From: Firmicutes bacterium CAG:194
GTDB taxonomy: Bacteria > Bacillota > Clostridia > Lachnospirales > Lachnospiraceae
Assembly: GCA_000432915.1 (NCBI GenBank)
Contig: HF995213.1
Location: forward strand, 1-31,254
Direction of reading: 5' to 3'
DNA: 31,254 nt
Shown here: piece after piece, positions 16,720-23,995 of the stretch
Layout: each line of letters begins with the position of its first letter
How positions within the stretch are numbered: the first letter of the stretch is position 1
Notes under the pieces: generated by a model
The model's input: only the letters and a program-made list of their open reading frames with translations
Told to the model about the DNA's origin: nothing
The model's database searches: none
Made by a program: the position numbers and the translations under genes

Positions 16720-17160
16720 ATGGATATCATTCGGAAATTTTACGATATGGACTTAAAGAAAGTCATGCAGATCTGGTACGATTGTAACTGTGAGGTGCAT
16801 GACTTTATTCCTATCTCCTACTGGGACAGGAGCTTTGGCTATGTTTCCAGGCTGATTCCGAAATCAGAAGTTTATGTATATGAGATAAACGGTCTGATCG
16901 TCGGTTTTATTGGTGTGGATGAAGGCTATATTGAAGGGCTTTTTGTCCATAAGGATTACCGCGGGCTTGGTGTCGGAACAAAGCTGATCGCCTATGTCCT
17001 GCAATACTATGACTTCATTGAGCTGGATGTCTTTGAAAAAAATTACGGAGCTGTCTGTTTTTACGAAAACCGTAATTTCCAGAAGCTCCGCTCTCTTCCG
17101 CACGAGGATCTCGGCGAAATAGAATATAGAATGTGTTACCGGAAGAAAAAAGAAGAATGA
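16720..17160 (+). CDS. GNAT-family N-acetyltransferase
   Basis: This is a 146-residue acetyl-CoA-dependent acyltransferase. The acetyl-CoA binding motif A is LFVHKDYRGLGVGTKLI, with Arg81-Gly-Leu-Gly-Val-Gly86. The C-terminal ELDVFEKNYGAVCFYENRNF gives the conserved Asn and Tyr of motif B. It resembles the small YjaB-like group. Substrate is unknown. A TTGGGGGAT ribosome site precedes the ATG. The stop is at 17160 and the convergent LiaF-like gene ends at 17161, so the two genes abut with no spacer or visible terminator. Confidence 0.9.
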   Translation: MDIIRKFYDMDLKKVMQIWYDCNCEVHDFIPISYWDRSFGYVSRLIPKSEVYVYEINGLIVGFIGVDEGYIEGLFVHKDYRGLGVGTKLIAYVLQYYDFIELDVFEKNYGAVCFYENRNFQKLRSLPHEDLGEIEYRMCYRKKKEE

Positions 17161-17880
17161 TCATACATATACAATTTCAATCTCTCCGAAGCTGACACTT
17201 CCCTTCAGATAGCAGATCGGCCCATTGGAATCTCCACAACGCTTTTCATCGACACTTGCTGCAAATACGCTGACCTTCTGCACTACATTCCACTCTTTCG
17301 GTATAAATAAAGTAAGCTGCCCGAAACTGTTGGATACTTCGATCGTCACGCTATCCCCTGCCATATGTGCCTGATCCAGATACACCTTCATTTCCCCAAA
17401 AGAATTCTGAAAATGTCCACGTTTTAAATCAGACATATTAACATATTTTGTTGTCTCACCAAATGAATTGGAGCATTCCACAAAACCGTCTCCTTCTTCC
17501 TCAGTTACCTTCTGGTACTTTGTGTAATCGGATCTCCTTGCATGTGGATCATCCTGATCTCCATGGCTTCTGTGCTTATGCGGAAACAAAAAATTGAATC
17601 CGACCGTCATAAATACAACGATGATCACCACATTCCAAAAACCGACTTTGGGAAGCCCCAGCACTTCGGCAAATGTCAGCCAGGCAAGCCCCAGAGAGAA
17701 GAATATCCCGCCAAAGCTTCTGTCTGCAATGCTGCTGACAAGGAGTGCCACGCATAAAATACCGATCAATGCGCTCCATACACTGATCTGTGCTGTGATC
17801 AGATGCATCTGGCTCAATACCAGAAATACCGCTGCTGTGATAAATCCAAGTCCCCAAAATATTCTGCTTGTTTTTTTCAT
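17161..17880 (-). CDS. LiaF-like membrane protein
   Basis: The 239-residue protein has four transmembrane segments at about 8-24, 33-52, 57-74 and 82-100, a polar linker with a His/Arg/Asp-rich stretch at about 101-125, and a beta-rich C-terminal domain. That domain carries repeated SFGE/SFGQ motifs (NSFGETTKYV, NSFGEMKVYL, NSFGQLTLFI, VSFGEIEIVYV), typical of LiaF/YvqF-like proteins that repress cell-envelope stress signalling. Its start overlaps the LytTR gene stop (ATGA), so it is co-translated with that regulator. By analogy it probably tunes the regulator's activity from the membrane, which is an inference. Confidence 0.87.
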   Translation of the reverse strand: MKKTSRIFWGLGFITAAVFLVLSQMHLITAQISVWSALIGILCVALLVSSIADRSFGGIFFSLGLAWLTFAEVLGLPKVGFWNVVIIVVFMTVGFNFLFPHKHRSHGDQDDPHARRSDYTKYQKVTEEEGDGFVECSNSFGETTKYVNMSDLKRGHFQNSFGEMKVYLDQAHMAGDSVTIEVSNSFGQLTLFIPKEWNVVQKVSVFAASVDEKRCGDSNGPICYLKGSVSFGEIEIVYV

Positions 17881-18338
17881 CTTTCCAACCTCTTTTCTTC
17901 TAATCTTTCCTTTAATACTTTTATGTATGCTCTTGAAACATAAATCTGTTTGTGCGTTCCCTGAAAAGAAATCTCCGAGGACGCTGCCAGATTCCGCCGG
18001 ATCGCATAAATCCGGTTCAGATTTACGATCGCGGACTTGGAGATCCGCAGAAAATCCGATCCCAGCATATCCTCCAGCTCATACAGCTTTTTCCTTGCTT
18101 CAAATATTTCCGTTTCCGTATGCGCCAGCACCTGCGAGCCTTCTGTTTCAAAAAACAGGATCCTGTCTGTTTCCAGGTAATACTCGGCGTCGTTTTGATA
18201 CAATATGATCTGACCGGTGCTTTTGATCTGCTTCGCCAACAACTGCTGAAGCTTCACGACCTCCGGTGTCAGCTCCCTGCAATGGAGCACGATTTCTTCT
18301 TCCGGTGCTTCCGGATCTATTTCCACTCGTATCTTCAC
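17877..18338 (-). CDS. LytTR-domain transcriptional regulator
   Basis: The protein is about 153 residues. An N-terminal region of about 50 residues (KIRVEIDPEAPEEEIVLHCREL) is followed by a LytTR DNA-binding domain containing ILFFETEGSQVLAHTETEIFEARKKLYELE and a later FLRISKSAIVNLNRI motif, the hallmark of the family. There is no receiver domain. I start at GTG 18338, six bases after an AGGAGGT ribosome site at 18345-18351. The in-frame ATG at 18362 overlaps the predicted -10 box and lies upstream of the transcription start. Paired with the LiaF-like gene, it looks like a membrane-gated, self-regulating unit. Confidence 0.9.
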   Translation of the reverse strand: MKIRVEIDPEAPEEEIVLHCRELTPEVVKLQQLLAKQIKSTGQIILYQNDAEYYLETDRILFFETEGSQVLAHTETEIFEARKKLYELEDMLGSDFLRISKSAIVNLNRIYAIRRNLAASSEISFQGTHKQIYVSRAYIKVLKERLEEKRLER

Positions 18339-18360
18339 CTGACCACCTCCTGTTGTTGTC

Positions 18361-18388
18361 ATTATACGGTATCTAAAATAAATGTAAA
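18361..18388 (-). promoter_or_regulatory. promoter of the LytTR/LiaF-like operon
   Basis: On the minus strand TTTACA (18388-18383) is followed after 16 bases by a perfect TATAAT (18366-18361). Transcription would begin near 18354, immediately before the AGGAGGT ribosome site, leaving a leader of only about 16 bases. Confidence 0.65.
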
Positions 18389-18396
18389 TGCCTTTT

Positions 18397-18435
18397 CGGT
18401 AAGCGGTCGAAATACGCCGGTAAGTGGCAGAAAAT
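18397..18435. promoter_or_regulatory. two direct repeats, candidate LytTR operator
   Basis: CGGTAAGCGGTCGAAATA (18397-18414) and CGGTAAGTGGCAGAAAATA (18418-18436) recur with a 21-bp period, two helical turns. They lie just upstream of the -35 box of the LytTR gene, centred near -52 and -73. LytTR proteins are known to bind paired direct repeats of this spacing, so autoactivation is a reasonable inference. Confidence 0.55.
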
Positions 18436-18449
18436 AACCTGTATACATA

Positions 18450-18489
18450 AAAATTCCCGAAAGTAATGGGATATACTTCCGGGAATTTT
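18450..18489. terminator. strong 16-bp hairpin in the divergent intergenic region
   Basis: AAAATTCCCGAAAGTA pairs with TACTTCCGGGAATTTT around an 8-base loop, with one A-C mismatch. T- and A-rich ends on both sides give it a bidirectional terminator shape. It lies between the divergent LytTR and DUF2975 promoters, where it could insulate them. Confidence 0.55.
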
Positions 18490-18502
18490 GGTTATAGTTT
18501 TA

Positions 18503-18539
18503 CAATAATAATTTATCGTAAGTCGATAATTTATTATTG
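18503..18539. promoter_or_regulatory. 16-bp inverted repeat overlapping the -35 box
   Basis: CAATAATAATTTATCG (18503-18518) and CGATAATTTATTATTG (18524-18539) are reverse complements with one mismatch around a TAAGT spacer. The right arm covers the first three bases of the TTGACA box at 18537. This is the normal place for a repressor operator. The YozG-like HTH protein encoded in the same operon is the obvious candidate binder. Confidence 0.55.
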
Positions 18540-18565
18540 ACATTCATATAACCTTGTATTATGAT
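18537..18565 (+). promoter_or_regulatory. promoter of the DUF2975/HTH/DUF4173 operon
   Basis: TTGACA (18537-18542), 17-base spacer, TATGAT (18560-18565). This is a near-consensus sigma-A promoter about 37 bases before the first ATG, with a GAGGA ribosome site between. Confidence 0.78.
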
Positions 18566-18601
18566 CTGGATAAATCAAGGAAAGAAAGATGAGGAATTAC
18601 C

Positions 18602-19048
18602 ATGAATCTGAAATTGACTAAAATTACAAAATTTTTATTGGATTTTATGTATTTTGCGGGCATGCTTGTATGCCTGACACTGCCATTTACATTCAAATGG
18701 TACGGATCCTACAACAATCTGTTTGTTATCTACTACTGGCCGCTTGTCGTGATCTTTTTCCTGTCCGGCGTTCTGGCAATTTTGCTGATCGGAGAATTAC
18801 GGAAAATGTTTGATACGGTTCTTGCGGACAACTGTTTTGTCAGGGAAAATGTGAAAAGCCTGCATAAAATGGGTACATACAGCTTTCTGATCGCACTTTT
18901 GACAGCTTTCCGCCTGTTTCTTTACTTAACACCCGCTGTATTGATCATTATTCTCGTTTTTGTGATCGCAGGACTGTTCAGTAAAGTGCTCGCCGGTGTA
19001 TTTGGCCGCGCTGTCAGCTACAAAGAAGAAAATGATCTGACGATCTGA
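18602..19048 (+). CDS. DUF2975-family membrane protein
   Basis: The 148-residue protein has four hydrophobic segments (about 14-30, 43-63, 92-112 and 115-135) and the interior block LRKMFDTVLADNCFVRENVKSLHKMG, which matches DUF2975 membrane proteins. These are regularly encoded next to a small YozG-like HTH regulator, as here. Function is unknown. The pairing suggests a membrane-linked regulatory module. It is the first gene of a three-gene operon driven by the promoter at 18537. Confidence 0.82.
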   Translation: MNLKLTKITKFLLDFMYFAGMLVCLTLPFTFKWYGSYNNLFVIYYWPLVVIFFLSGVLAILLIGELRKMFDTVLADNCFVRENVKSLHKMGTYSFLIALLTAFRLFLYLTPAVLIIILVFVIAGLFSKVLAGVFGRAVSYKEENDLTI

Positions 19049-19103
19049 TCAACCAATTCGGAAGCATTCTATCATTTAGAAAAGAAAGACGAGGAAATAT
19101 ACG

Positions 19104-19331
19104 ATGGCAATCATTATCAATCTGGATGTCATGATGGCGAAACGAAAAAAGGGCCTGACTGAATTATCCAAAGAAGTAGATATTACAATGGCAAACCTGT
19201 CTGTTTTAAAGAATAATAAGGCAAAGGCAATCCGCCTGCAGACTCTTGATGCGATCTGCAGAGCTCTCGATTGTCAGCCCGGCGATATTTTAGCGTATGA
19301 GCCGGATGAAAACAGTACCGAAAATGAGTAA
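19104..19331 (+). CDS. YozG-like Cro/C1-type HTH regulator
   Basis: This is a 75-residue DNA-binding protein almost entirely made of one HTH. It starts MAIIINLDVMMAKRKKGLTE, then LSKEVDITMANLSVLKNNKAKAIR gives the helix-turn-helix, and LDAICRALDCQPGDILAYEPD the C-terminal helices, as in the YozG group. A GAGGA ribosome site precedes the ATG. It lies between the DUF2975 and DUF4173-type genes on one transcript, and probably controls the palindrome-bearing promoter upstream. Confidence 0.9.
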   Translation: MAIIINLDVMMAKRKKGLTELSKEVDITMANLSVLKNNKAKAIRLQTLDAICRALDCQPGDILAYEPDENSTENE

Positions 19332-19348
19332 GAAAGAAGGGAAGTAAA

Positions 19349-20911
19349 ATGAATATTACAAATCAGAATCAGCAGGATCCGGAAAATTATACTGCGGATC
19401 AAAATAAACAGGACACAAATAATACTGGGCTGTCTCCCAATATGAGTCCTGTAACTTACAAAAAAGAAGAACCACTACTTGTAAGAGCTGTGGTGGACAA
19501 TTTCTCTGCCTTCGGCGTTGGCAGTATTTTATACGGTTTGTTTTTCTGTTTTTGTATTTACCAGAATTTTATGGCAGTTACCTCTGTCTTACTTTGCGCC
19601 GCCACGATCGGTTATGTACTATTCTGTTTTAAAAAGCTCTCTATCAAAACAGACAATAAGAGATGGTTTTTTATTATTTCCATCTGCCTTTTAGGACTTT
19701 CCAATATGCTGACAGACAGTGTAGTTCTTGCCTTTTTAAATTATGTAGGTATTATACTCTTATTCTTCTGCTTTTTGCTGCGCCATTTTTACGATACAAA
19801 GGAATGGGATTTTTCCAAATTCTGCAGCGCACTTTCCCGGACGATTATCTGCTCCGTCGGCCGATTCAACTATCCGTTTAAGAGCCTGCAGCAGTATTTA
19901 AAAGAACACCGGAAAAGAAAAAACACCAAGATTTATTATGTTTTTTTAGGCATTTTGATCGCAATCCCTTTGCTTTTGGTTGTCTGCTCCTTACTGTTAA
20001 GTGCGGATGTCGTATTCCGATCCTTTTCAGACCGCCTGTTTTCCGGCCTTTTTGAAAACATTGACTTTGGTACGATTTTTGCAGTTGTATTTACCATCTG
20101 TTTTGGTATGTTTTCTTCTTATTGTATCCTGATCGAGCTTGCTTTTCAGGATATAAACCCTGTCATGGAAAATAAAAAGACAATGGAACCGATCATTGCC
20201 ATTACTTTTTCTTCTATTTTAACGGTGATCTATCTGTGCTTCAGTATCATTCAGATTGCTTATTTGTTTATCGGTAACATGAAGTTACCTGACGGTTACA
20301 CCTATGCAGCATATGCCAGACAAGGCTTTTTCCAACTCCTGTTTGTCTGCCTGATCAATCTTGTGCTCGTCCTGTTCTGCCAGAAGCATTATCGGGAAAA
20401 TAAGGTGCTTAAAACGATCCTGACCATTATCTGTGGATGCACTTATATTATGATCGCCTCCAGTACAATGCGGATGCTTTTGTATATTGCATCTTACCAA
20501 TTGACCTTTTTACGGATTTTTGTACTGGTGTCGCTTCTTACACTTGCCATCTGCCTGACCGGTGTTGTTATATCCATCTACAAAAGCAGTTTCCCACTGT
20601 TCTTTTTCATGACAGTAACTGTTACCGTCTGCTACCTGCTGTTCTCTCTGGCAAGACCGGATGCGATCACCGCAGCATATAACTGTCAGCGGGAAAATGT
20701 GGATGCTTATTATTTAAGTGATCTTAGTCTGGACGCAGTTCCCGCTATGGAACGAGCCGGTGTGTTTGATGCAGACGGTCCATTAAATGGAGAAGCATAT
20801 AACCAAATCCTGGAAAATTTCAGGGAGGCTTCCCATAAAAAATCAGGAAATATGAGCCCCCGGAAATTTAATTTATCCGTTTACAGAGCTGACCGGATAT
20901 TGAATAAATAA
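19349..20911 (+). CDS. DUF4173/DUF4153-type polytopic membrane protein
   Basis: The 520-residue protein has a polar Asn/Gln-rich N-terminus of about 45 residues, about 12 transmembrane helices over residues 50-440, and a soluble C-terminal tail of about 70 residues beginning near SLARPDAITAAYNCQRENVDAYYLSDLSLDAVPAM. That tail, with the YNxxR and YYLSDLSLDAVPAM features, is typical of DUF4173. Function is unknown. Family genes often accompany DUF2975 and YozG-like regulators. The RBS is AGAAGGGAAG. It ends two bases before the convergent DUF2798 gene, with no terminator visible between. Confidence 0.78.
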   Translation: MNITNQNQQDPENYTADQNKQDTNNTGLSPNMSPVTYKKEEPLLVRAVVDNFSAFGVGSILYGLFFCFCIYQNFMAVTSVLLCAATIGYVLFCFKKLSIKTDNKRWFFIISICLLGLSNMLTDSVVLAFLNYVGIILLFFCFLLRHFYDTKEWDFSKFCSALSRTIICSVGRFNYPFKSLQQYLKEHRKRKNTKIYYVFLGILIAIPLLLVVCSLLLSADVVFRSFSDRLFSGLFENIDFGTIFAVVFTICFGMFSSYCILIELAFQDINPVMENKKTMEPIIAITFSSILTVIYLCFSIIQIAYLFIGNMKLPDGYTYAAYARQGFFQLLFVCLINLVLVLFCQKHYRENKVLKTILTIICGCTYIMIASSTMRMLLYIASYQLTFLRIFVLVSLLTLAICLTGVVISIYKSSFPLFFFMTVTVTVCYLLFSLARPDAITAAYNCQRENVDAYYLSDLSLDAVPAMERAGVFDADGPLNGEAYNQILENFREASHKKSGNMSPRKFNLSVYRADRILNK

Positions 20912-20913
20912 TA

Positions 20914-21378
20914 CTATTTACTGCTTTTCTTCTGTGGAAAAAGCAGCCGGAATATCAGCCTTACAAAAGGACCACAATAAAATATTTGGTACAAAATCGC
21001 CATTGGGAAATTCATTCCCCATGTCTGCACCCATGTACCAAATGTTTTTGTTTCTTTAAATAATAATGTGGCAAACAGGCTCATAACCGGACACATAATG
21101 CAGCAAATACAAATAGAAATGGCATAAGTGATAAACTGTGGTCTGTCATCCGGTCTCATTACTGTAAATGCAAGCATTTTTGCGAGCTTTCCTACTACAA
21201 AAAACTCCAGTACAAACGCAATCGGAACCATGATCGGCATTTCATGAAAAGCTGCCAGAAAGGTAGTACCGGAAACGCCTCCGGTATTTAAAGCTACATT
21301 GTATACGATCATCCCGTACACCATGATAGTTGCCATAATGGCAGTGAAAATGACATCCTGAAACTTATTTTGGGGCAT
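20914..21378 (-). CDS. DUF2798-family membrane protein
   Basis: The 154-residue protein has four hydrophobic helices arranged as two related halves. Each half carries the DUF2798 pattern of a helix followed by a short loop and an F/W-rich start of the second helix (for example TFLAAFHEMPIMVPIAFVLEFFVVG and TWVQTWGMNFPMAILYQIFYCGPFVR). Function is unknown. A strong AAGGAGGATT ribosome site lies just before the ATG and can be masked by an upstream anti-SD arm (see the leader hairpin). Confidence 0.8.
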   Translation of the reverse strand: MPQNKFQDVIFTAIMATIMVYGMIVYNVALNTGGVSGTTFLAAFHEMPIMVPIAFVLEFFVVGKLAKMLAFTVMRPDDRPQFITYAISICICCIMCPVMSLFATLLFKETKTFGTWVQTWGMNFPMAILYQIFYCGPFVRLIFRLLFPQKKSSK

Positions 21379-21382
21379 AAAA

Positions 21383-21444
21383 AATCCTCCTTCTGATAAT
21401 GAATAAACATGAATCTGTGTTGTTCGTTATCATCCGGGAGGATT
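21383..21444 (-). promoter_or_regulatory. 5' leader hairpin that can sequester the DUF2798 ribosome site
   Basis: On the minus strand the arm at 21444-21423 begins AATCCTCC and pairs with the arm at 21403-21383 ending GGAGGATT, which is the Shine-Dalgarno. Eight pairs cover the SD, then an internal loop, then TGATAA and GAA pair further, around a 19-base loop. A TATAAA-like -10 at 21462-21457 would start RNA near 21450, so the hairpin would sit at the extreme 5' end of the message. Confidence 0.55.
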
Positions 21445-21602
21445 GTGCGTTTCCAATTTATACCTATATTCAATTAATTGTAATGCTTTGCCAGAATAAC
21501 ATACTTTTTTGAAAAATGTAAGTAGCAATTTTTTTTATTTAAACTATTTTTAAACTTCCATCAGACTCGTTAATTAAGTCAGAAAACTTCCGAAAAGAAA
21601 AT

Positions 21603-21638
21603 ATGCTTTGCAACAGCTATACCATTGTTGCAAAGCAT
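21603..21638 (-). terminator. Rho-independent terminator of the acidic lipoprotein gene
   Basis: ATGCTTTGCAACA and TGTTGCAAAGCAT form a perfect 13-bp stem around a 10-base loop. On the minus strand the stem is followed by ATTTTCTTTTC. It is 44 bases past the lipoprotein stop. The other part of 21379-21681 shows only AT-rich sequence. Confidence 0.75.
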
Positions 21639-21681
21639 TGACAATAAAATTTCTCTCAGTATATTGTATGAAATACCATCA

Positions 21682-22269
21682 TTAATAATTAATTCCTGTA
21701 ACGCCCAGCTTTCCGTCCTGTACACTAAAGGTCAGGCTTGCACTTGCGTCATTGCTGTATAAATTAAATCCAGCCATACTCGGACTTAAAACATCCTCGC
21801 TCTCATCTGCATTTGCAACAGCATTAAGCAGATCATCTGTAAATAATTCAGAAGCATCAAGCTTCATAAAATCTTCCTTTGTATCCACAGTCTGTCCTTC
21901 ATCTTTAAAACCAATATAGACCGGATAATTTACAAGATCAGCCAGAGCCTCCTGATCCTTTGCAGCTACAGCACTTTTAATCTTTTCTGCAAAATCGACT
22001 GCTGCTTCATGACTTACCGCAAAATTGTCTTCATAATTTCCATCTCCCGGATCTGCAGCTTCCTGCTGCGAATCTGTTGCTTCATTTGCAGTCTCGCCGG
22101 AATTGGAATCCGTTTCTTCTGTATCTGTTTCATCAGATGAAGCCTCATCTGTCGTTTCTGTACTTGTACTAACCTCAGTCTGTGAATCTGCATTCTTTGT
22201 ATTTGATCCACACCCCGCGATCATCATAGTTGTCAGTGCTAAAAGTATTGCAATTTGTTTTGCTTTCAT
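21682..22269 (-). CDS. small lipoprotein with acidic Thr/Ser linker
   Basis: The 195-residue product has a signal peptide with lipobox MIAGC (Cys20), then a long Asp/Glu/Ser/Thr-rich linker to about residue 82 that should extend it from the membrane surface. Residues 84-195 form a compact domain (SHEAAVDFAEKIKSAVAAKDQEALADLVNYPVYIGF) resembling the NTF2/DUF4878-like folds often found in secreted clostridial lipoproteins, but I cannot assign a family firmly. The ribosome site AAAGGATG lies before the ATG. An inverted repeat at 22304-22322 lies just upstream. A strong terminator follows. Confidence 0.8.
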   Translation of the reverse strand: MKAKQIAILLALTTMMIAGCGSNTKNADSQTEVSTSTETTDEASSDETDTEETDSNSGETANEATDSQQEAADPGDGNYEDNFAVSHEAAVDFAEKIKSAVAAKDQEALADLVNYPVYIGFKDEGQTVDTKEDFMKLDASELFTDDLLNAVANADESEDVLSPSMAGFNLYSNDASASLTFSVQDGKLGVTGINY

Positions 22270-22303
22270 TTATTTTCATCCTTTCTTTCTCTTTCGATAC
22301 CGT

Positions 22304-22322
22304 CATTTATACATAATAAATG
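22304..22322. repeat. short palindrome before the acidic lipoprotein gene
   Basis: CATTTAT and ATAAATG flank ACATA. The palindrome lies in the 93-base gap between the nudC-like gene and the lipoprotein gene and could be an operator or leader hairpin. It is weak by itself. Confidence 0.35.
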
Positions 22323-22362
22323 TGTCTTTTTTATGTCTTTTTACCCGTAAAAAACTTAAGAA

Positions 22363-23232
22363 TTATGAAAGTTCCTCATGCTCTCTTTTCTTTTTCTCCC
22401 GGAAGGTCTGCATCATCTCTCTGGTAAGACTGAGTCCTTCCGGATCATCCGGAACATCCTTGTAATCTATCCATTCTGCAAGGGAAAGCTCCGTTTCATC
22501 CAGTTCTATCTTATGTTCCTCTGCAAGTTCGCAAAAATAACCAAGCAGAAGATCACTGTCATATCCCCATGGCTGGCTTTTGTAATAACGGATATTTTTG
22601 ACATGAAGTCCTACCTCTTCCATGACTTCCCGCTCTACCGTCTGCTCCGCTGTCTCTCCGATCTCCGTAAAACCTGCGATCAGCGCATATTTTTTATATT
22701 CCCTGCCCGCATATTTTGTCATCAGGATCTTATCTCCGTTTGTTACACCTACAATAACCGCCGGCGCAATCTTCGGAAAAACCATGTTGCCACAGGATGG
22801 ACATTTCATCATCCGGAGGTGTTCATCATGCACAAGCTTTTTGGCACATCTGCCACAAAACTGATTATCGCGATACCATACGTATAAATGCCAGCCCGTC
22901 GCTGCTGCAAGCACATACTCCTTTGGATAAAGTCGTCTGGTTTCAAACATTCTGTGGTACGTGAAATCCTCAAACATCTGATCCTGCAGATCCATCAAAA
23001 AGAAATCTTCCCGATCTATGGAAAATAAATAAGTATATACCGGAAGCTTTGATTTTTCTTTTTCCTGTATGAAATGTGCTTCTACCTGCTTAAATGTGAG
23101 AAATTCCATTTCTCCGTCTTTTTCCTTATAAAGTATCTTTCCATCGGAAAAACTCAAGATCCGGCTGTTTGCCGATGGCTTTTTTGCTGCAAACTGGTTA
23201 TAAAACTTCTTTGGTGCAATGTCCTGTATCAC
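22363..23232 (-). CDS. nudC: NudC-like NADH pyrophosphatase (zinc ribbon plus Nudix)
   Basis: This 289-residue Nudix hydrolase is expected to cleave NAD(H) to NMN(H) and AMP, and in other bacteria to remove NAD caps from RNA. The zinc ribbon uses Cys126, Cys129, Cys144 and Cys147. The Nudix box spans Gly187-Leu209 with Glu193, Arg201, Glu202, Glu205 and Glu206 all present. The downstream NudC signature starts SQPW (219-222) but continues GYDSD where E. coli has PFPxS, so specificity may differ. The start is GTG at 23232 after GGAAGG. The message apparently stands alone before the lipoprotein gene. Confidence 0.85.
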   Translation of the reverse strand: MIQDIAPKKFYNQFAAKKPSANSRILSFSDGKILYKEKDGEMEFLTFKQVEAHFIQEKEKSKLPVYTYLFSIDREDFFLMDLQDQMFEDFTYHRMFETRRLYPKEYVLAAATGWHLYVWYRDNQFCGRCAKKLVHDEHLRMMKCPSCGNMVFPKIAPAVIVGVTNGDKILMTKYAGREYKKYALIAGFTEIGETAEQTVEREVMEEVGLHVKNIRYYKSQPWGYDSDLLLGYFCELAEEHKIELDETELSLAEWIDYKDVPDDPEGLSLTREMMQTFREKKKREHEELS

Positions 23233-23314
23233 GCTATTATACCTTCCTTAATAGAAATGTGCCGTATGATCTTATTATATTATATACTTCCTGTCAAACT
23301 TAGCATATAAAACA

Positions 23315-23336
23315 ACTGCCCGGCGAACCGGGCAGT
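23315..23336 (-). terminator. Rho-independent terminator of the MMPL export operon
   Basis: ACTGCCCGG and CCGGGCAGT form a perfect, G+C-rich 9-bp stem around a four-base loop. On the minus strand it is followed by TGTTTTATA. It lies 57 bases past the MntP-like stop and ends the minus-strand run from 28698. Confidence 0.85.
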
Positions 23337-23392
23337 CATCAAATAGGGAATGAAAATATATCATTGCAGACCCTGAAAGGATCTGAAAATGA

Positions 23393-23974
23393 TCAAAGAT
23401 ATAAAAATCCTGTCGCTACAGCGACAATGATCAGAATACTGCCACCGATTGCATAAGCACCGGTTTTCTGGCTGTATCCTAAACGATATCCGCCAATCAG
23501 ACCAAGTAATACTGCTATGATGCAGACAACTGTCAAAATACCAAGTTCATAAATAGAACGAAGCTGCATCATACCAAGTGCAATACCGGTCAGAAGTGTA
23601 TAAAATCCAACTTGCAGGCAAAGGCTTATGAAAATACGGATCAGATATTTTCCATCATGTCTGCTTTCCACAATACCTTCATTTTTCCATGCATTCTTCA
23701 GCATTTTTATGGCAAATGCCACAAATATAACCATGCTGATCAATGGATTTAAGGCTTCTCCTTTATCTGCCAGATAAGAACCTCTGAGCCAGATTGTCAG
23801 TGCATATCCAACCAGCAGTACGATCAGCTGGTAGACACCACAGACCAAAAGTCCAAGTGCTAATTTTGCTTTATCAATACGGGAGAGCAAAGCTCCCTGG
23901 CAGACTGCCTTAGCATATAAATCAAAGCCCAATCCTAAAGCAATTCCGATTACTAATAATAAACCGGTATCCAT
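23393..23974 (-). CDS. MntP-like six-helix membrane protein
   Basis: The protein has 193 residues and about six transmembrane helices. I start at ATG 23974, after a GGGAGGT site seven bases upstream. An upstream GTG at 23983 falls in the ribosome site itself. Features recalling the MntP manganese exporter are Asp near residue 18 in ALGLGFDLYAKAV, a second-half helix GVYQLIVLLVGYAL, and a terminal IGGSILIIVAV. The family's diagnostic pattern is incomplete, so a metal-export role is only possible. It is 22 bases behind the heptad-repeat gene and likely works with that export locus. Confidence 0.65.
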   Translation of the reverse strand: MDTGLLLVIGIALGLGFDLYAKAVCQGALLSRIDKAKLALGLLVCGVYQLIVLLVGYALTIWLRGSYLADKGEALNPLISMVIFVAFAIKMLKNAWKNEGIVESRHDGKYLIRIFISLCLQVGFYTLLTGIALGMMQLRSIYELGILTVVCIIAVLLGLIGGYRLGYSQKTGAYAIGGSILIIVAVATGFLYL

Positions 23975-23995
23975 GCTTTGCACCTCCCCATTTCA

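Noticed and set aside
18339..18362. Upstream ATG at 18362 as start of the LytTR gene
   Set aside because: That ATG overlaps the TATAAT box and is upstream of the likely transcription start. GTG 18338 has the correctly spaced ribosome site.
21562..21590. Short palindromic AT-rich sequence (GACTCGTTAATTAAGTC)
   Set aside because: Partial symmetry only, expected by chance in this AT-rich gap. No gene or promoter placement supports it.
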